Assembly (NCBI GenBank): GCA_016712315.1
Contig: JADJRG010000029.1
Span: 744,001 to 808,000, forward strand
Direction: 5' to 3'
From: Nannocystis sp.
Lineage (GTDB): Bacteria > Myxococcota_A > Polyangia > Nannocystales > Nannocystaceae
Length of the DNA stretch: 64,000 nucleotides
Numbering within the stretch: the stretch's first letter is position 1; every line of letters begins with the position of its first letter. Of this stretch, positions 1 to 9,294 are shown piece after piece. The notes under the pieces are model-generated. The model did no database searches, was not told where the DNA came from, and worked only from the letters and a program-made list of their open reading frames with translations. Both the position numbers and the translations under genes were made by a program.

Positions 1-1
1 C

Positions 2-1504
2 GCGGGCGCCCTCGCGGACGCCTACGCGGTCGCCTTTCGTCTCCCCAACCTGCTCCGTGATCTGCTCGCTGAGGGCGCCCTCTCGAGCGCCTTCATCCCC
101 ACCTACACCGACGTGCTCGCCCGCGGCGGCCCCGCGGCCGCCTTCGCGCTCGCGGCCCTCGTCGTCGCGCTCGCCGCGATCGTCACCGGCGCGCTCACGC
201 TCTTGGGGATCCTCTTCGCCGAGCCCTTGGTGCTCGCGATCACCGACGGCTGGAGCCCCGCCAAGGTCGCGCAGACCGCCGCGCTGGCGCGGATCATGAT
301 GCCGATCCTCGCGCTCGTCAGCCTCGGCGCGGTGTGGATGGGCATGCTCAACGCCCACAAGGCCTACGCGCGCGCCGCCCTCGCGCCCGCGCTCTTTAAC
401 CTCGTGAGCATCGCCGTCGGCGTGGCCCTTTGGTTCGCCGGCCTCGCGGCTGAGGTCGCGGTCACCCTGTGGAGCGTCGGCACCTTGCTCGGCGGCGTCG
501 CCCAAGCGCTCTCGCAGATCCCCCCGCTGTGGCGCCTCGGATATCGCCCGTGGCCGCGCCTGCGCGGGATCACCACCGATCCTGGGGTTCGCCGGATCCT
601 CCGCCTGATCCTGCCCGCGATCGCCGGAGTCGCCGCGGTGCAGATCAACGTCTTCATCAACACCCGCTTCGCCGCCGGCCTCGGAGACGGCCCCGTCGCA
701 CACCTCGAGTACGCATTTCGCGTCTTCTTCCTCCCGATCGGCGTCTTCGGCGTCGCCCTCGCCACCATCACCACCACCCGCGTCTCGGAGGAGGCCGCCC
801 GAGGCGATCGCGCTGCCCTCGCTACTCGCACCGGCGAGGGCGTCAGCGCCGGCTTGTTGCTCACCTCCGCGAGCGCGGTCGGCCTCATCCTGCTCGCCGA
901 GCCGGTGGTCCGTCTCCTCTACCAGGGCGGTCGCTTCGGCGCCGCCGACACCGTCGTCGTCGCCGCCACGCTCCAGGCGTACATGGTCGGCCTGGTCCCG
1001 TACAGCCTGGTGAAGATCCTCGCGCCCGCCTTCTACGCGATCGATCGCCCGCGCGTGCCCTTGCTCGCTAGCCTGCTCGCGGTCGCCGTCAACATCACCT
1101 TCAACGCCCTCACGCACCGGAGCCTCGGCGCCCCGGGCCTCGCGCTTGGCACCGCGCTCGCCGCCTTCGTCAACCTGCTCGTCCTCCGCCTCGCCTTCGG
1201 TCGCTTGATCGCGCCCTTGCAGCGCGACGGCGTCGCGCGGCAGATAGCCGCGCTGGCGCTCGCGAACGCGGTCATGGGCGCGTTCATCATCGCCGCGTGG
1301 GCGGGGCTCGCTCGCCTCTTGGACCGCGCGGCGCTGCCTCGCGCGCTCGCCGCGAGCCTCGACGCGGCGGCGCTCGCGATCGTCATCGTCACGGCGTTCG
1401 CGATCTACGCCGCGCTGCTCCGGGCGCTCAGGTACCCTGGCGCCGCCGAGCTGCTCGCGGCGCCGCGCAGGATCGTGAAGCGGCTCACCGGCCGGGCGGG
1501 TTGA
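2..1504 (+). CDS. murJ: Lipid II flippase MurJ (5'-truncated by window edge)
   Basis: MurJ moves lipid-linked peptidoglycan precursor across the inner membrane. The frame is open to the first bases of the window, so the start codon lies upstream. The visible N-terminus carries the signature of the first MurJ helices (AFRLPNLLRDLLAEGALSSAF), and the protein continues as a series of Ala/Leu/Val-rich membrane helices broken by short Arg-rich loops. About 500 residues are present, close to the family's full length, so only a small N-terminal piece is missing. A shorter in-frame GTG start at 113 would cut off the signature and is not used. The gene ends with a basic tail (KRLTGRAG). The next gene starts about 110 bp downstream and looks independent. 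Confidence 0.93.
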   Translation, partial: AGALADAYAVAFRLPNLLRDLLAEGALSSAFIPTYTDVLARGGPAAAFALAALVVALAAIVTGALTLLGILFAEPLVLAITDGWSPAKVAQTAALARIMMPILALVSLGAVWMGMLNAHKAYARAALAPALFNLVSIAVGVALWFAGLAAEVAVTLWSVGTLLGGVAQALSQIPPLWRLGYRPWPRLRGITTDPGVRRILRLILPAIAGVAAVQINVFINTRFAAGLGDGPVAHLEYAFRVFFLPIGVFGVALATITTTRVSEEAARGDRAALATRTGEGVSAGLLLTSASAVGLILLAEPVVRLLYQGGRFGAADTVVVAATLQAYMVGLVPYSLVKILAPAFYAIDRPRVPLLASLLAVAVNITFNALTHRSLGAPGLALGTALAAFVNLLVLRLAFGRLIAPLQRDGVARQIAALALANAVMGAFIIAAWAGLARLLDRAALPRALAASLDAAALAIVIVTAFAIYAALLRALRYPGAAELLAAPRRIVKRLTGRAG

Positions 1505-1614
1505 GTCCGGCTCGGTGGCCGGGCTGCCGGTCTACCGATGACGGTTGAGGCGTCGAGACGACACCTCAGCCTGGATCCGATAGGATGGGACTCGCCATAA
1601 CCATGGAGAAGCAC

Positions 1615-3129
1615 ATGACCCGCGTCGCAAGCACATTCATCGTCCTCACCCTGGCCCTCCCCGCGTGCAGCGGCGATGATTCATCGACCGGGGACACGAA
1701 CACCAACACCTCCAACGGCTCCATCTCGACTACGGCCTCGACCCTCACCGGGAGCGCCTCGATGACGGGCACCGCGTCGGCGACGGACACCAACGGCGGC
1801 TCCGAGTCCAACAGCATGAGCGGCACCGACACGCAGACTTCGGAGTCGGACTCGGACTCGGACTCGACCACCTCTGACGTCACCATGTCGGCCACCGACA
1901 CCGACGCGACCACCACCGGCAGCACCACCGGCAACACCACCGGCAACGAGCCGCTCTGTGGCAACAAGATCATCGACGAGGGCGAGGCCTGCGACGACGG
2001 CACGAACGACGGCAGCTACAACGGCTGCATGCCTGGCTGCGCCGAGGTCGGCCCCTACTGCGGCGACGGTGAGATCTACGACGGCGCCGAGCTCTGCGAC
2101 GACGCGAACGACGTCGACAACGACGCCTGCTCCAACGCCTGCGGCGCCGACAAGTGCGCCGAGCTGCAGGTCAAGCTCACGCCGCTGCCGCCGAAGGTCG
2201 CGATGGTCCTCGACAAGTCAGGCTCGATGGTCAGCAACAAGTGGGACCACGACGCCGACGCCAACACCCTGCCGATCACCCGCTGGGCGAGCCTCCACGG
2301 CGTCGTCACCTTCATCCTCAACAACTTCCAGGCCAAGCTCGACCTCGGCCTCGTGCTCTACCCCTCGAAGGCCGCCACTCAGACCTACAACGCGATGGCC
2401 TGCATCGTCAGCCAGAACCCCGAGGTCGGCTGCGCGCCCAACAACAAGAACCCGATCCTCGCGGCGATGCCCGGCGCCAACGCCACCAACATCTACGGCG
2501 GCACCCCCGCCTCCTCGGGCATGATCACCGCCCTCAACCACCTCAAGACCTTCGATCAGCAGTTCACCCGCTCCGTCATCCTCGTCACTGACGGCGCCGC
2601 CAACTGCAAGCTCGACGCCCAGACCGAGCAGCAGCGCTTCGAGGTCTATGACCAAGCGCTCCACGACGTCGTCGGTAACGCCTTCAACAACGACAACATC
2701 GCGACTTACATCATCGGCATCGACATCTCCAAGGTGAACACCGGAGGCACCCAGGACGGCAACCCCGACAACATCGTCCCGTTCAACAAGCTCAACGAGC
2801 TCGCGGTCGCGGGCGGCAAGCCGAAGAACGACCCCGCGGAGAAGTTCTACGCCGCCAGCAACCAGATCGAGCTGCAAGAGGCGCTCGAGCTGGTCGCCAA
2901 CGACGCCCTGAGCTGCATCGTCGCCCTCGAAGAGCCGCCGATCTTCCCGCAGAACACCAAGGTCAAGATCGGCCCGGATCTCGTTCCTAAGCTCGACACC
3001 TGCGACGGCCAAGACGGCTGGGTCTACGTCGGCGATCCGCCCACCGCGATCGAGCTGTGCGGCTCCTGGTGCGAGCAGCTCAAGATCACCCAGCAGATCG
3101 ACGTCGAGTACTACTGCAAGCCCGGTTGA
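1615..3129 (+). CDS. Secreted lipoprotein with DUF4215-type Cys-rich repeats and a von Willebrand factor A domain
   Basis: The N-terminus is a lipoprotein signal with lipobox LPAC, so the protein should be anchored in an envelope membrane by its first Cys. A Ser/Thr/Asp-rich linker follows (about residues 25-110), then Cys-rich repeats of the DUF4215 type (GEACDDG, AELCDDAND). A VWA domain comes next, with the metal-binding MIDAS motif DKSGSM at Asp200 and a downstream TDG. Several late Cys residues suggest disulfides. VWA domains usually bind protein ligands; the ligand here is unknown. The ATG at 1615 is preferred because GGAG lies 5-9 nt upstream and it gives a compact signal peptide; ATGs at 1603 and 1585 are in frame. 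It shares its linker and repeat style with the two lipoproteins near 57.5-59.9 kb. Confidence 0.85.
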   Translation: MTRVASTFIVLTLALPACSGDDSSTGDTNTNTSNGSISTTASTLTGSASMTGTASATDTNGGSESNSMSGTDTQTSESDSDSDSTTSDVTMSATDTDATTTGSTTGNTTGNEPLCGNKIIDEGEACDDGTNDGSYNGCMPGCAEVGPYCGDGEIYDGAELCDDANDVDNDACSNACGADKCAELQVKLTPLPPKVAMVLDKSGSMVSNKWDHDADANTLPITRWASLHGVVTFILNNFQAKLDLGLVLYPSKAATQTYNAMACIVSQNPEVGCAPNNKNPILAAMPGANATNIYGGTPASSGMITALNHLKTFDQQFTRSVILVTDGAANCKLDAQTEQQRFEVYDQALHDVVGNAFNNDNIATYIIGIDISKVNTGGTQDGNPDNIVPFNKLNELAVAGGKPKNDPAEKFYAASNQIELQEALELVANDALSCIVALEEPPIFPQNTKVKIGPDLVPKLDTCDGQDGWVYVGDPPTAIELCGSWCEQLKITQQIDVEYYCKPG

Positions 3130-3202
3130 TCCGACGACGACCGTCGCGGCGGGACGACCCTGGCGCACGCATACACCGGTGCGGCTCTGTTAGACTGCGC
3201 CG

Positions 3203-6200
3203 GTGTTCGACGTCTCCGCAAGCGCCCTCGACGCCGCCCTCGACGACCTGGAGCGCGCCCAGCGTCAGGAGGCGCCCGCCACGGACGCGATCTTCGAGCG
3301 TGAGCTGCGGCGCGTCCGAATCCCTGAGAGGGGCGACCTGCCGCGCTCGACCGAGCTCCTGCGGCGCCTCTACGCGGGCGACTTTGTCCCCCGCGAGAAG
3401 AAGGAGATGGTCGTCGACACCCGGAGGAGCTGGGGCCCCTTGATGGCCTCCATCGACGACCCACCGCTGATTGTGCTCGACGCCTGCTCGCAGATCGCCA
3501 CCCTCACTCACGGCTTCTACCACCCCGCGGTCGTCAAGGCCCTCTACGGGGGCCGCTTCGCCGGCTGCCTGTGGAGCAACCCCGACACGCTCTTACGACA
3601 TGTCCCTGAGGTCAGCGCCTACGCCGAAGCGCTGCGCCGCCTCGCCCCCGCCAGCCTCGATCACGTCAGCTTCGTCGGCGCCGGCGGGTCGGAGGCCAAC
3701 GAGAAGGCGCTCCGGATCGCCCGTCTCCACGCTCCGCCGCCCGTCGGCGCGACCCCGCGTCGTCGCGTGCTGGCCTTCGAGGGATCCTTTCACGGCCGCA
3801 CCTTCGCCTCGTTGATGGCCACCTGGAGCCCGAGCAAGCGCGGGCCGTTCGAGATCGCCGGCTTCGAGGCGGTCTTCTGCGCCCCCGAGCTCGACGCCCT
3901 CCAGCGCGTCCTCGACGCTCGCGGCGACGAGCTCTTCGCCGTCATCATCGAGCCGATGATGGCCGAGGGCGGTGACATCCACCTCAGCCGCGCCTTCATG
4001 CTCGGCCTCTTGCACGCCGCGCGCGCCCGCAAGATCCCGCTGATCGTCGACGAGGTGCAGACCGGCTTCGCCACCGGCGGGCCCTTCTTCTGGTGGCAGC
4101 GCCTCGGCCTCGGCGGCGATCGAGCGACAAGCCCCGATCTCATCACCTGCGCCAAGAAGGCCGGCATCGGCGTCGTGCTCTCGCGCTGGCCTGACCCTGA
4201 GGTCAACCAGATCAGCGCCGCCTCAGCTCTCCGCGGCCTCATCCAGCTCGAGACCGCGCACGAGCAGGGCGATCTCGAGGCCGCGATCGGCCGCCGCCTC
4301 AAGGCACTCACCGCCGCCTTCCCGGAGCTGCAGAGCCCGCGCGTCGCCGGCACCACCTTTGCGTTCGATCTCGAGACCCCCGCACAGCAGCGCGCCTTCA
4401 TCGCCCAGCGCCTCCAACGCGGCTTCATGACCTACCCTGCGGGCGAGCGCACGATCCGCTTCCGCCTCAACGCCGCTTGGTCACGCCGCCACCTCGACGA
4501 TCTCTTCCAGCGGATCACCACCACCCTGGGGCGCCTGCACGACCCCACCGCCGCCGAATGGCGCGCTGAAGGGCTCGTCCGCCACGTCGATGACTTCCTG
4601 ATCCGCCGCGTCGAGGACGGCGACTGGCCCGCGATCATGGCGATTGAGGACGCCACCTATGAGCCCGCGCGTCGCGACTCGCTCGAGTACCTGCGCGGCA
4701 GCGCCGAAGCAGGCCTCGGCCTCGTCGCGGTCGAGCGCGCCAGCGGCGAGATCTTCGGCTTCGCCTTCGGCGCCCCGCTTGAGCGCTACCCAGGCGTCTC
4801 TGGGCCCCAACAAGACGATCGTTTTGGCCTCGGCGACACCTTCTTCTCCGCCGACATCACCGTCGACGATCGCGGTCGTGGTCGCGGCCTCGGACGCGCG
4901 CTCAAGCGCGCCCAGATCCGCTGGGCTCGCCGCCACGGCTTTCGCTTCGTCACCGGTCGCAACCGCGTCGGCGCCACCGAGAGCATGGCCGCGATCAACA
5001 GCTCCTTCGGCGCCTTCAACGTCATGCGCCTCGAGCACCAGTACGAGGGCAACGCCCTCGCCGATTACTACCGGATCCCCCTCGGCCCGCCGCCGCCGCC
5101 GAGCGCCCGTGATCCGCGCGTCGATCTCGGCAGCGGCCTCCAGCAGCCGTTCGGCGAGGCGCCCGCGTTCATGGCGACCCGCGAGCTCGTCGGCCCCGCC
5201 GCCAGCCGCCTCAACCTGAGCAACTACGCCACCATCGACACCGTGCACTACTCGGAGCACCTCCGCTTGCTCGCGCCGCGCGGCACCTCGCACATGTACG
5301 TCACCACCTCGCGTGACGAGTCCCTAGACAAGGCCCTCCGTTGCCTCCGCCTCAGCCGCCCGCGCGCCCAGCTCGCTATCGGCCTCCAGGGCGGCTATGT
5401 CGGCCACGTCACCGCCGCTGCGCGCTCGCTCTCGGATCCCGCGGGCTTCGGGCCCGACCTCGCGCTCTTCCCCTGGCCCCGCATCCCGCACCCGTCAAAA
5501 CATGGCTCTGAGGCCATGTGCCGAGCGATCGACGCGTTGGTCGCCGAGCGCGGCGCCGACGCGATCTTCGGCGTCGTCGCCGAGGTGATCGGAGAGCGCT
5601 CCGGCCTCGTCCTTGAAGGAGACGGCGCGCGCGCTCTTGCGATCGCCTGCCAGCGCCACGATCTCCCGCTCATCCTCGTCGAGACCGCCAGCGGCTGCTA
5701 CCGCAGCGGCGACGGCGCCTGGGGCGTCAACGCTCTGCCCCCTGAGGTCTCCCCCGATCTCGTGCTCTGGTACCCTGGCGGCCAGATCGGCCACGTCTTC
5801 GTCGGCGATCGTTACTACGTCCCCACGCCGCTGGCCTTGATCTCCACCTGGGATGGCGACGAGATCTCGGCGATCCGCGCCCACGAGCACCTCCGCGCGG
5901 CGCGGCGTCTCGACCTCGGTCCGACGATAGCCGCCCTCGATCGTGCGCTCCGCGAGCGGCTCGCCCCGCGCCTCAGCGGCGTCACGATCGGCGGCCGCGG
6001 CCTCTATCGCGCGCTCACCTTCGACGACCCACGCGCCGCGATCGCCCTCCACCAGGTCTGCGAGCGCCGCGGCCTGATCCTCGGCCGCGGCCTGCCTGGC
6101 GTCGTCATCTTCGCGCCCCCGCTCGATCTCACCCCTGAGGCGATCGACGCCGTAGGCGACACCTTGGCGGCCCTCTGCGAGTCGATCGGAGGCGAGCGCC

Positions 6201-6205
6201 GATGA
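3203..6205 (+). CDS. Three-domain fusion: class III aminotransferase, GNAT acyltransferase, degenerate second aminotransferase
   Basis: Residues about 60-445 are a class III (ornithine/GABA-type) PLP aminotransferase with GGSEANEKA, the cofactor-binding DEVQTG (Asp283) and the Schiff-base lysine in CAKKAG (Lys318). Residues about 464-628 are a GNAT domain with the acetyl-CoA loop RGRGRGLG near 557-564. Residues about 660-1000 again look like an aminotransferase. There PDLITCAKKAG is replaced by PDLVLWYPGGQ (Lys to Pro858) and the Asp of DEVQTG by Val826, so this half should be catalytically dead and may be structural or substrate-binding. It starts at GTG 3203, with a TAGACT box 6 nt upstream, and overlaps the next gene by 4 bp. 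The substrate is unknown; an amine or diamino acid that is transaminated and then N-acylated is an inference. Confidence 0.8.
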   Translation: MFDVSASALDAALDDLERAQRQEAPATDAIFERELRRVRIPERGDLPRSTELLRRLYAGDFVPREKKEMVVDTRRSWGPLMASIDDPPLIVLDACSQIATLTHGFYHPAVVKALYGGRFAGCLWSNPDTLLRHVPEVSAYAEALRRLAPASLDHVSFVGAGGSEANEKALRIARLHAPPPVGATPRRRVLAFEGSFHGRTFASLMATWSPSKRGPFEIAGFEAVFCAPELDALQRVLDARGDELFAVIIEPMMAEGGDIHLSRAFMLGLLHAARARKIPLIVDEVQTGFATGGPFFWWQRLGLGGDRATSPDLITCAKKAGIGVVLSRWPDPEVNQISAASALRGLIQLETAHEQGDLEAAIGRRLKALTAAFPELQSPRVAGTTFAFDLETPAQQRAFIAQRLQRGFMTYPAGERTIRFRLNAAWSRRHLDDLFQRITTTLGRLHDPTAAEWRAEGLVRHVDDFLIRRVEDGDWPAIMAIEDATYEPARRDSLEYLRGSAEAGLGLVAVERASGEIFGFAFGAPLERYPGVSGPQQDDRFGLGDTFFSADITVDDRGRGRGLGRALKRAQIRWARRHGFRFVTGRNRVGATESMAAINSSFGAFNVMRLEHQYEGNALADYYRIPLGPPPPPSARDPRVDLGSGLQQPFGEAPAFMATRELVGPAASRLNLSNYATIDTVHYSEHLRLLAPRGTSHMYVTTSRDESLDKALRCLRLSRPRAQLAIGLQGGYVGHVTAAARSLSDPAGFGPDLALFPWPRIPHPSKHGSEAMCRAIDALVAERGADAIFGVVAEVIGERSGLVLEGDGARALAIACQRHDLPLILVETASGCYRSGDGAWGVNALPPEVSPDLVLWYPGGQIGHVFVGDRYYVPTPLALISTWDGDEISAIRAHEHLRAARRLDLGPTIAALDRALRERLAPRLSGVTIGGRGLYRALTFDDPRAAIALHQVCERRGLILGRGLPGVVIFAPPLDLTPEAIDAVGDTLAALCESIGGERR

Positions 6206-7344
6206 CCGATCAACCGACGATCGAGCTCGGTCTCTTTGAGGAGGACCAACCGCGCGCCCGCGGCGAGTCGCACGGGGAGCGCTGGCGCGAGGCGATCCAC
6301 GAGCTCGCGGAGCTCCGGATCGATCTCACGGTCGCCAAGAGCGCCATGCGTGATCGCGACGAGGTCTTGGCGGTCGCGCGCCTCCATCTCCCCGTGCTCG
6401 CCGCCTACGATCGTGATCTCCACGAAGAGCTGCTCGGCATCGCCCGGGGCGCAGCCCTCAGCCCCGAGCAGATCGTCGTCCTCAACCACTACACCGATCT
6501 CCGCGACGTCCCCCGCGAGGTCCTCGCCGGTCCGATCGCGGGGGGAGAGGGCAGGGGAGCGCCCGAGGACGGCGGCTGCACGGCGATCTATTTGCCAGGA
6601 CGCGGGGCCCCCGTGCTCGGCCAGACCTGGGACATGCACGGCACCGCCGCCCCGTACGTGCGCGTCCTCCACATCCGCCCCCGCGGCGGCGCCGACGAGC
6701 TGCTCTGCTTCACCCTCGCTGGTTGCCTCGGCATGACGGGACTCAGCGCGCGCGGCCTCGGCGTCACCATCAACAACCTCACGAGCACCGACGCGCAGGT
6801 CGGCGTCGTCTGGCCCGCCCTCGTCCGCGCGCTGCTGCGCGAGCCCAACGCCGCGACCGCTCGCGATCGCCTCTTCGCCACCCCGCTCTCGAGCGGCCAT
6901 CACTACATGATCGCCGATGGCCGCGACTTCTACGGGGTCGAGACCTCTGGGCGCCTCAAGGTGCTCACCCAGCAAGGCGGCCGCGCCGCCCACCTCCACA
7001 CCAACCACTGCTTTGATCCCGTGCTCCGCCGCCATGAGCGGGTCGCCCGCACCAGCACCACCTTCCGCCGCATGGAGCTCGCGAGCACCCTCTATGTCCA
7101 GCAGCGCCCGCGCGACGCCGAGGGGCTGTGGTCGCTGCTCTCGAGCCACGAGGGTTACCCGCGCAGCATCTGCTCACACGTCGACGACGCTCAGGGCGAC
7201 CCCTCTGCCTCGCGCACCTGCGGTCGCATGGTCATGGATCTCAGCGGCGGCCGCGTGCTCGCTGGCGCCGGCTGCGGCCAAGAGGTCCCGGCGAGCGTCT
7301 TCACCCTCGATCGTTGGCCACCGATCACGCACGACCATGACTGA
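6202..7344 (+). CDS. C45-family autoproteolytic Ntn acyltransferase/hydrolase (AAT-like)
   Basis: This resembles acyl-CoA:6-aminopenicillanic acid acyltransferase and related C45 peptidases, which cut themselves before an N-terminal Cys nucleophile and then make or break amide bonds. The expected junction is GGC-TAIYL at Cys126, followed by GQTWDMHG, the counterpart of the family's GQNWD motif, and a conserved NN (INNLTSTD). The 125 residues before Cys126 would form the short chain after self-cleavage. There is no signal peptide, so it is probably cytosolic. It overlaps the gene before it by 4 bp and the next by 8 bp, so it should be co-translated with the two aminotransferases. A role in acylating or deacylating their amine product is an inference. 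Confidence 0.78.
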   Translation: MTDQPTIELGLFEEDQPRARGESHGERWREAIHELAELRIDLTVAKSAMRDRDEVLAVARLHLPVLAAYDRDLHEELLGIARGAALSPEQIVVLNHYTDLRDVPREVLAGPIAGGEGRGAPEDGGCTAIYLPGRGAPVLGQTWDMHGTAAPYVRVLHIRPRGGADELLCFTLAGCLGMTGLSARGLGVTINNLTSTDAQVGVVWPALVRALLREPNAATARDRLFATPLSSGHHYMIADGRDFYGVETSGRLKVLTQQGGRAAHLHTNHCFDPVLRRHERVARTSTTFRRMELASTLYVQQRPRDAEGLWSLLSSHEGYPRSICSHVDDAQGDPSASRTCGRMVMDLSGGRVLAGAGCGQEVPASVFTLDRWPPITHDHD

Positions 7345-8575
7345 CCTCGATCTCTTCTCCCTCCAGCGCGAGCACCTCTTCTTCACCTGGTCGAGCCAGC
7401 GCGACGTGAGGCCGCTCGAGATCCTCGACGCCGCAGGCGCGCGCTTCTGCACCCGCGAATATGGCTGGCTCTGGGACCTCGAGAGCCAAGTCTACAACGT
7501 CGGCTGCGGCCACCGTCACCCCCACATCCAGCGGCGTATGATCGCTCAGATCGAGGCGTTGCCGGCGGCCGCGCCCAACGCTCTCCTGCCGATCCGCGCG
7601 GAGCTCGGTCGTCTACTCGCCGCGCACACCGGCCTCGCCAAGGCATTCTTGACGACCGGCGGCTCGGAGGCCAACGAGAACGCCGTCAAGATCGCCCGCC
7701 TCGTCACCGGTCGCTCCAAGATCATCACCCGTCGGAGCTCCTACCATGGCGCGACGCTCGCGATCCTCGGGATCGCCGGGGACGATCGCAAGCGCCCCTT
7801 TGAGGCCGATCTCGCGCCCGGGCTGCACATCGACGACCCTTACCCTGTGCCTGTCGCCGCGGCGGGGGATCCCTCGATCTGGTCGCGGAACCTCGACCAG
7901 CTCCTTGATCGCGAGGATCCCCGCACCGTCGCCGCCGTCTTACTCGAGGGTTTTACGGGCACCAACGGCATGCAGATCCCGCCCGCCGATTTTTGGCAGC
8001 ACGTCCGTCGTCGCTGCGACGAGCACGGGATCCTCCTCATCGCCGATGAGATCTTCAGCGGGTTCGGCCGAACAGGGCGGTGGTTCGCGGTCGATCACTG
8101 GGGTGTCCGTCCGGACATGCTCGTCGTCGGCAAGGGCCTCACCTCCGGCTACGCGCCGCTCGCCGGGGTCGTCGTCAACGCAGCGATCGCCGCTCACTTC
8201 GACGATCACAAGCTGTGGTGCGGCCTCACCACCTACGCGCACCCGGTCTCCTGCGCCGCCGCTGTCGGCGCGCTCGAGGTCCTCGCCGCCGAGGATCTCC
8301 CGGGCAACGCGGCCCGCGTCGGAGAGCTGCTAGGCGCTCGTCTGGACGACCTGTGGCGCCTTCATCCACAGAGGATCCGCGGCCATCGGGGCCTCGGCCT
8401 CATGCGAACCGTCGAGCTGCGAGAGCCCGCTGGCGCGCTCGCTCGGCGCGCCCTCGACCGAGGCCTCTATCTGCCGTTCAAGGGGGACGCGATCTTCCTC
8501 TGTCCGCCGTTGTGCTTGACGAGCGACGACGTCGGCGAGATCGTCGCTCGCCTCGAGCAGGCCCTCGCGCCATGA
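7337..8575 (+). CDS. Class III PLP-dependent aminotransferase
   Basis: A complete 412-residue omega-aminotransferase-like enzyme. It has the fold's GGSEANENA, the PLP-phosphate region SYHGAT, the pyridine-N ligand in IADEIFSGFGRTG, and the Schiff-base lysine in VVGKGLTSGYAPLAG. The motif set is like that of taurine-, beta-alanine- and putrescine-type transaminases; the donor and acceptor cannot be read from sequence. The ATG at 7337 overlaps the end of the C45 gene, and its TGA forms an ATGA overlap with the next gene. Unlike the third domain of the 3203 fusion, all catalytic residues are present, so the operon encodes two competent aminotransferase domains and one dead one. Confidence 0.88.
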   Translation: MTDLDLFSLQREHLFFTWSSQRDVRPLEILDAAGARFCTREYGWLWDLESQVYNVGCGHRHPHIQRRMIAQIEALPAAAPNALLPIRAELGRLLAAHTGLAKAFLTTGGSEANENAVKIARLVTGRSKIITRRSSYHGATLAILGIAGDDRKRPFEADLAPGLHIDDPYPVPVAAAGDPSIWSRNLDQLLDREDPRTVAAVLLEGFTGTNGMQIPPADFWQHVRRRCDEHGILLIADEIFSGFGRTGRWFAVDHWGVRPDMLVVGKGLTSGYAPLAGVVVNAAIAAHFDDHKLWCGLTTYAHPVSCAAAVGALEVLAAEDLPGNAARVGELLGARLDDLWRLHPQRIRGHRGLGLMRTVELREPAGALARRALDRGLYLPFKGDAIFLCPPLCLTSDDVGEIVARLEQALAP

Positions 8576-8880
8576 TCTACCTCCTCGATTTCCGCGTCGA
8601 TTACGCCGCTCGGCGCTCCCAAGAGGAGCTGCTCGCGCGCTGGTCTGAGGAGGCCACGCGAGCGCTCAACAGCGCCAAGGCCGGTGCGATCCTGGATCTG
8701 TGGAAGTGCGTCGGTCAGCGTCGCGTGCTCGTGATCGTCGAGCTTGACCGCCTCGATCGCCTCGATCACCTGCTCCGTGAGCTCCCGATCATGCGAGAGT
8801 GTGGGGATCAACTCCGCGTCGATCTCACCCCGCTACGCCGCCTCGCGGGCACGGACGCGGCTCAAGCGCCGGGCGAGTAG
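8572..8880 (+). CDS. Small muconolactone-isomerase-like (ferredoxin-fold) protein
   Basis: A 102-residue protein of the muconolactone delta-isomerase-like ferredoxin fold. It opens with MIYLLDFRVDY, has a mid-protein WKCVGQRRVLVIVE strand pair, and ends DLTPLRRL, which parallels the VTPLARH ending of CatC. True CatC acts in beta-ketoadipate catabolism, but no catechol pathway genes are nearby. A small binding or lactone/lactam-handling role in the upstream aminotransferase operon is more likely, though this is inference. The start is fixed by the ATGA overlap with the aminotransferase. Its 3' end runs 19 bp into the convergent cupin gene. Confidence 0.65.
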   Translation: MIYLLDFRVDYAARRSQEELLARWSEEATRALNSAKAGAILDLWKCVGQRRVLVIVELDRLDRLDHLLRELPIMRECGDQLRVDLTPLRRLAGTDAAQAPGE

Positions 8881-9251
8881 ATCGTCATCAGCTCGACCTC
8901 GGTGAGCGCGATCAGGCGGTACTCCACGCCATGCAGGATGGGCGTCGAGATCGCCGGCAGCAGCTCGACCCGCTCAGCGCTGTCTAGGTCGCGGATCTCA
9001 AGGACGCCGCGTCCACCGGTGAGCATGACAAACATGTCCTTACGGCCATTGGTCGAGACCTTGACGATCTCGCCCGCGCGCACCCGGAGGATCTTCGCGA
9101 CGAAGCCCGGCGCTTGCGCCCACACCAGCTCGCCGCCGAAGCTCTTGGGCTCGAAGGGGGGCCCGTAGTCGCTCTCGTCGCTCTCGACGGTCGCTCCTGC
9201 CTCATCGGCCTCGTCCTGCTCGGGCGCCGCGTCCTGCTCTTCCTGGCTCAT
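8862..9251 (-). CDS. Cupin-domain protein, probably without the usual metal site
   Basis: A 129-residue protein. The first 40 residues are acidic and low in complexity (Glu/Asp/Ala). The rest is a single cupin barrel: PGFVAKILRVRAGE, then RKDMFVMLTGGRGVLEI, then VELMTIYSPG. It resembles the cupin half of type II phosphomannose isomerases, but the HxH metal ligands are replaced by a stretch around STNGRK, so a metal-dependent reaction is unlikely. The ATG at 9251 is chosen because the open frame upstream is an Arg-rich shadow of the neighbouring 21-bp repeats. It is convergent with, and overlaps, the 8572 gene by 19 bp. The function is unknown. Confidence 0.6.
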   Translation of the reverse strand: MSQEEQDAAPEQDEADEAGATVESDESDYGPPFEPKSFGGELVWAQAPGFVAKILRVRAGEIVKVSTNGRKDMFVMLTGGRGVLEIRDLDSAERVELLPAISTPILHGVEYRLIALTEVELMTIYSPGA

Positions 9252-9294
9252 CGGCTCAGAGTATCCGCACTTCCGGCGTCGCGACAGAGCCTCA

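Noticed and set aside
3203..9251. Ectoine-like pathway (aminotransferase, GNAT and cupin as EctB, EctA, EctC)
   Set aside because: The cupin lacks EctC motifs and metal ligands and is transcribed convergently; the C45 enzyme and the second aminotransferase do not fit ectoine synthesis.
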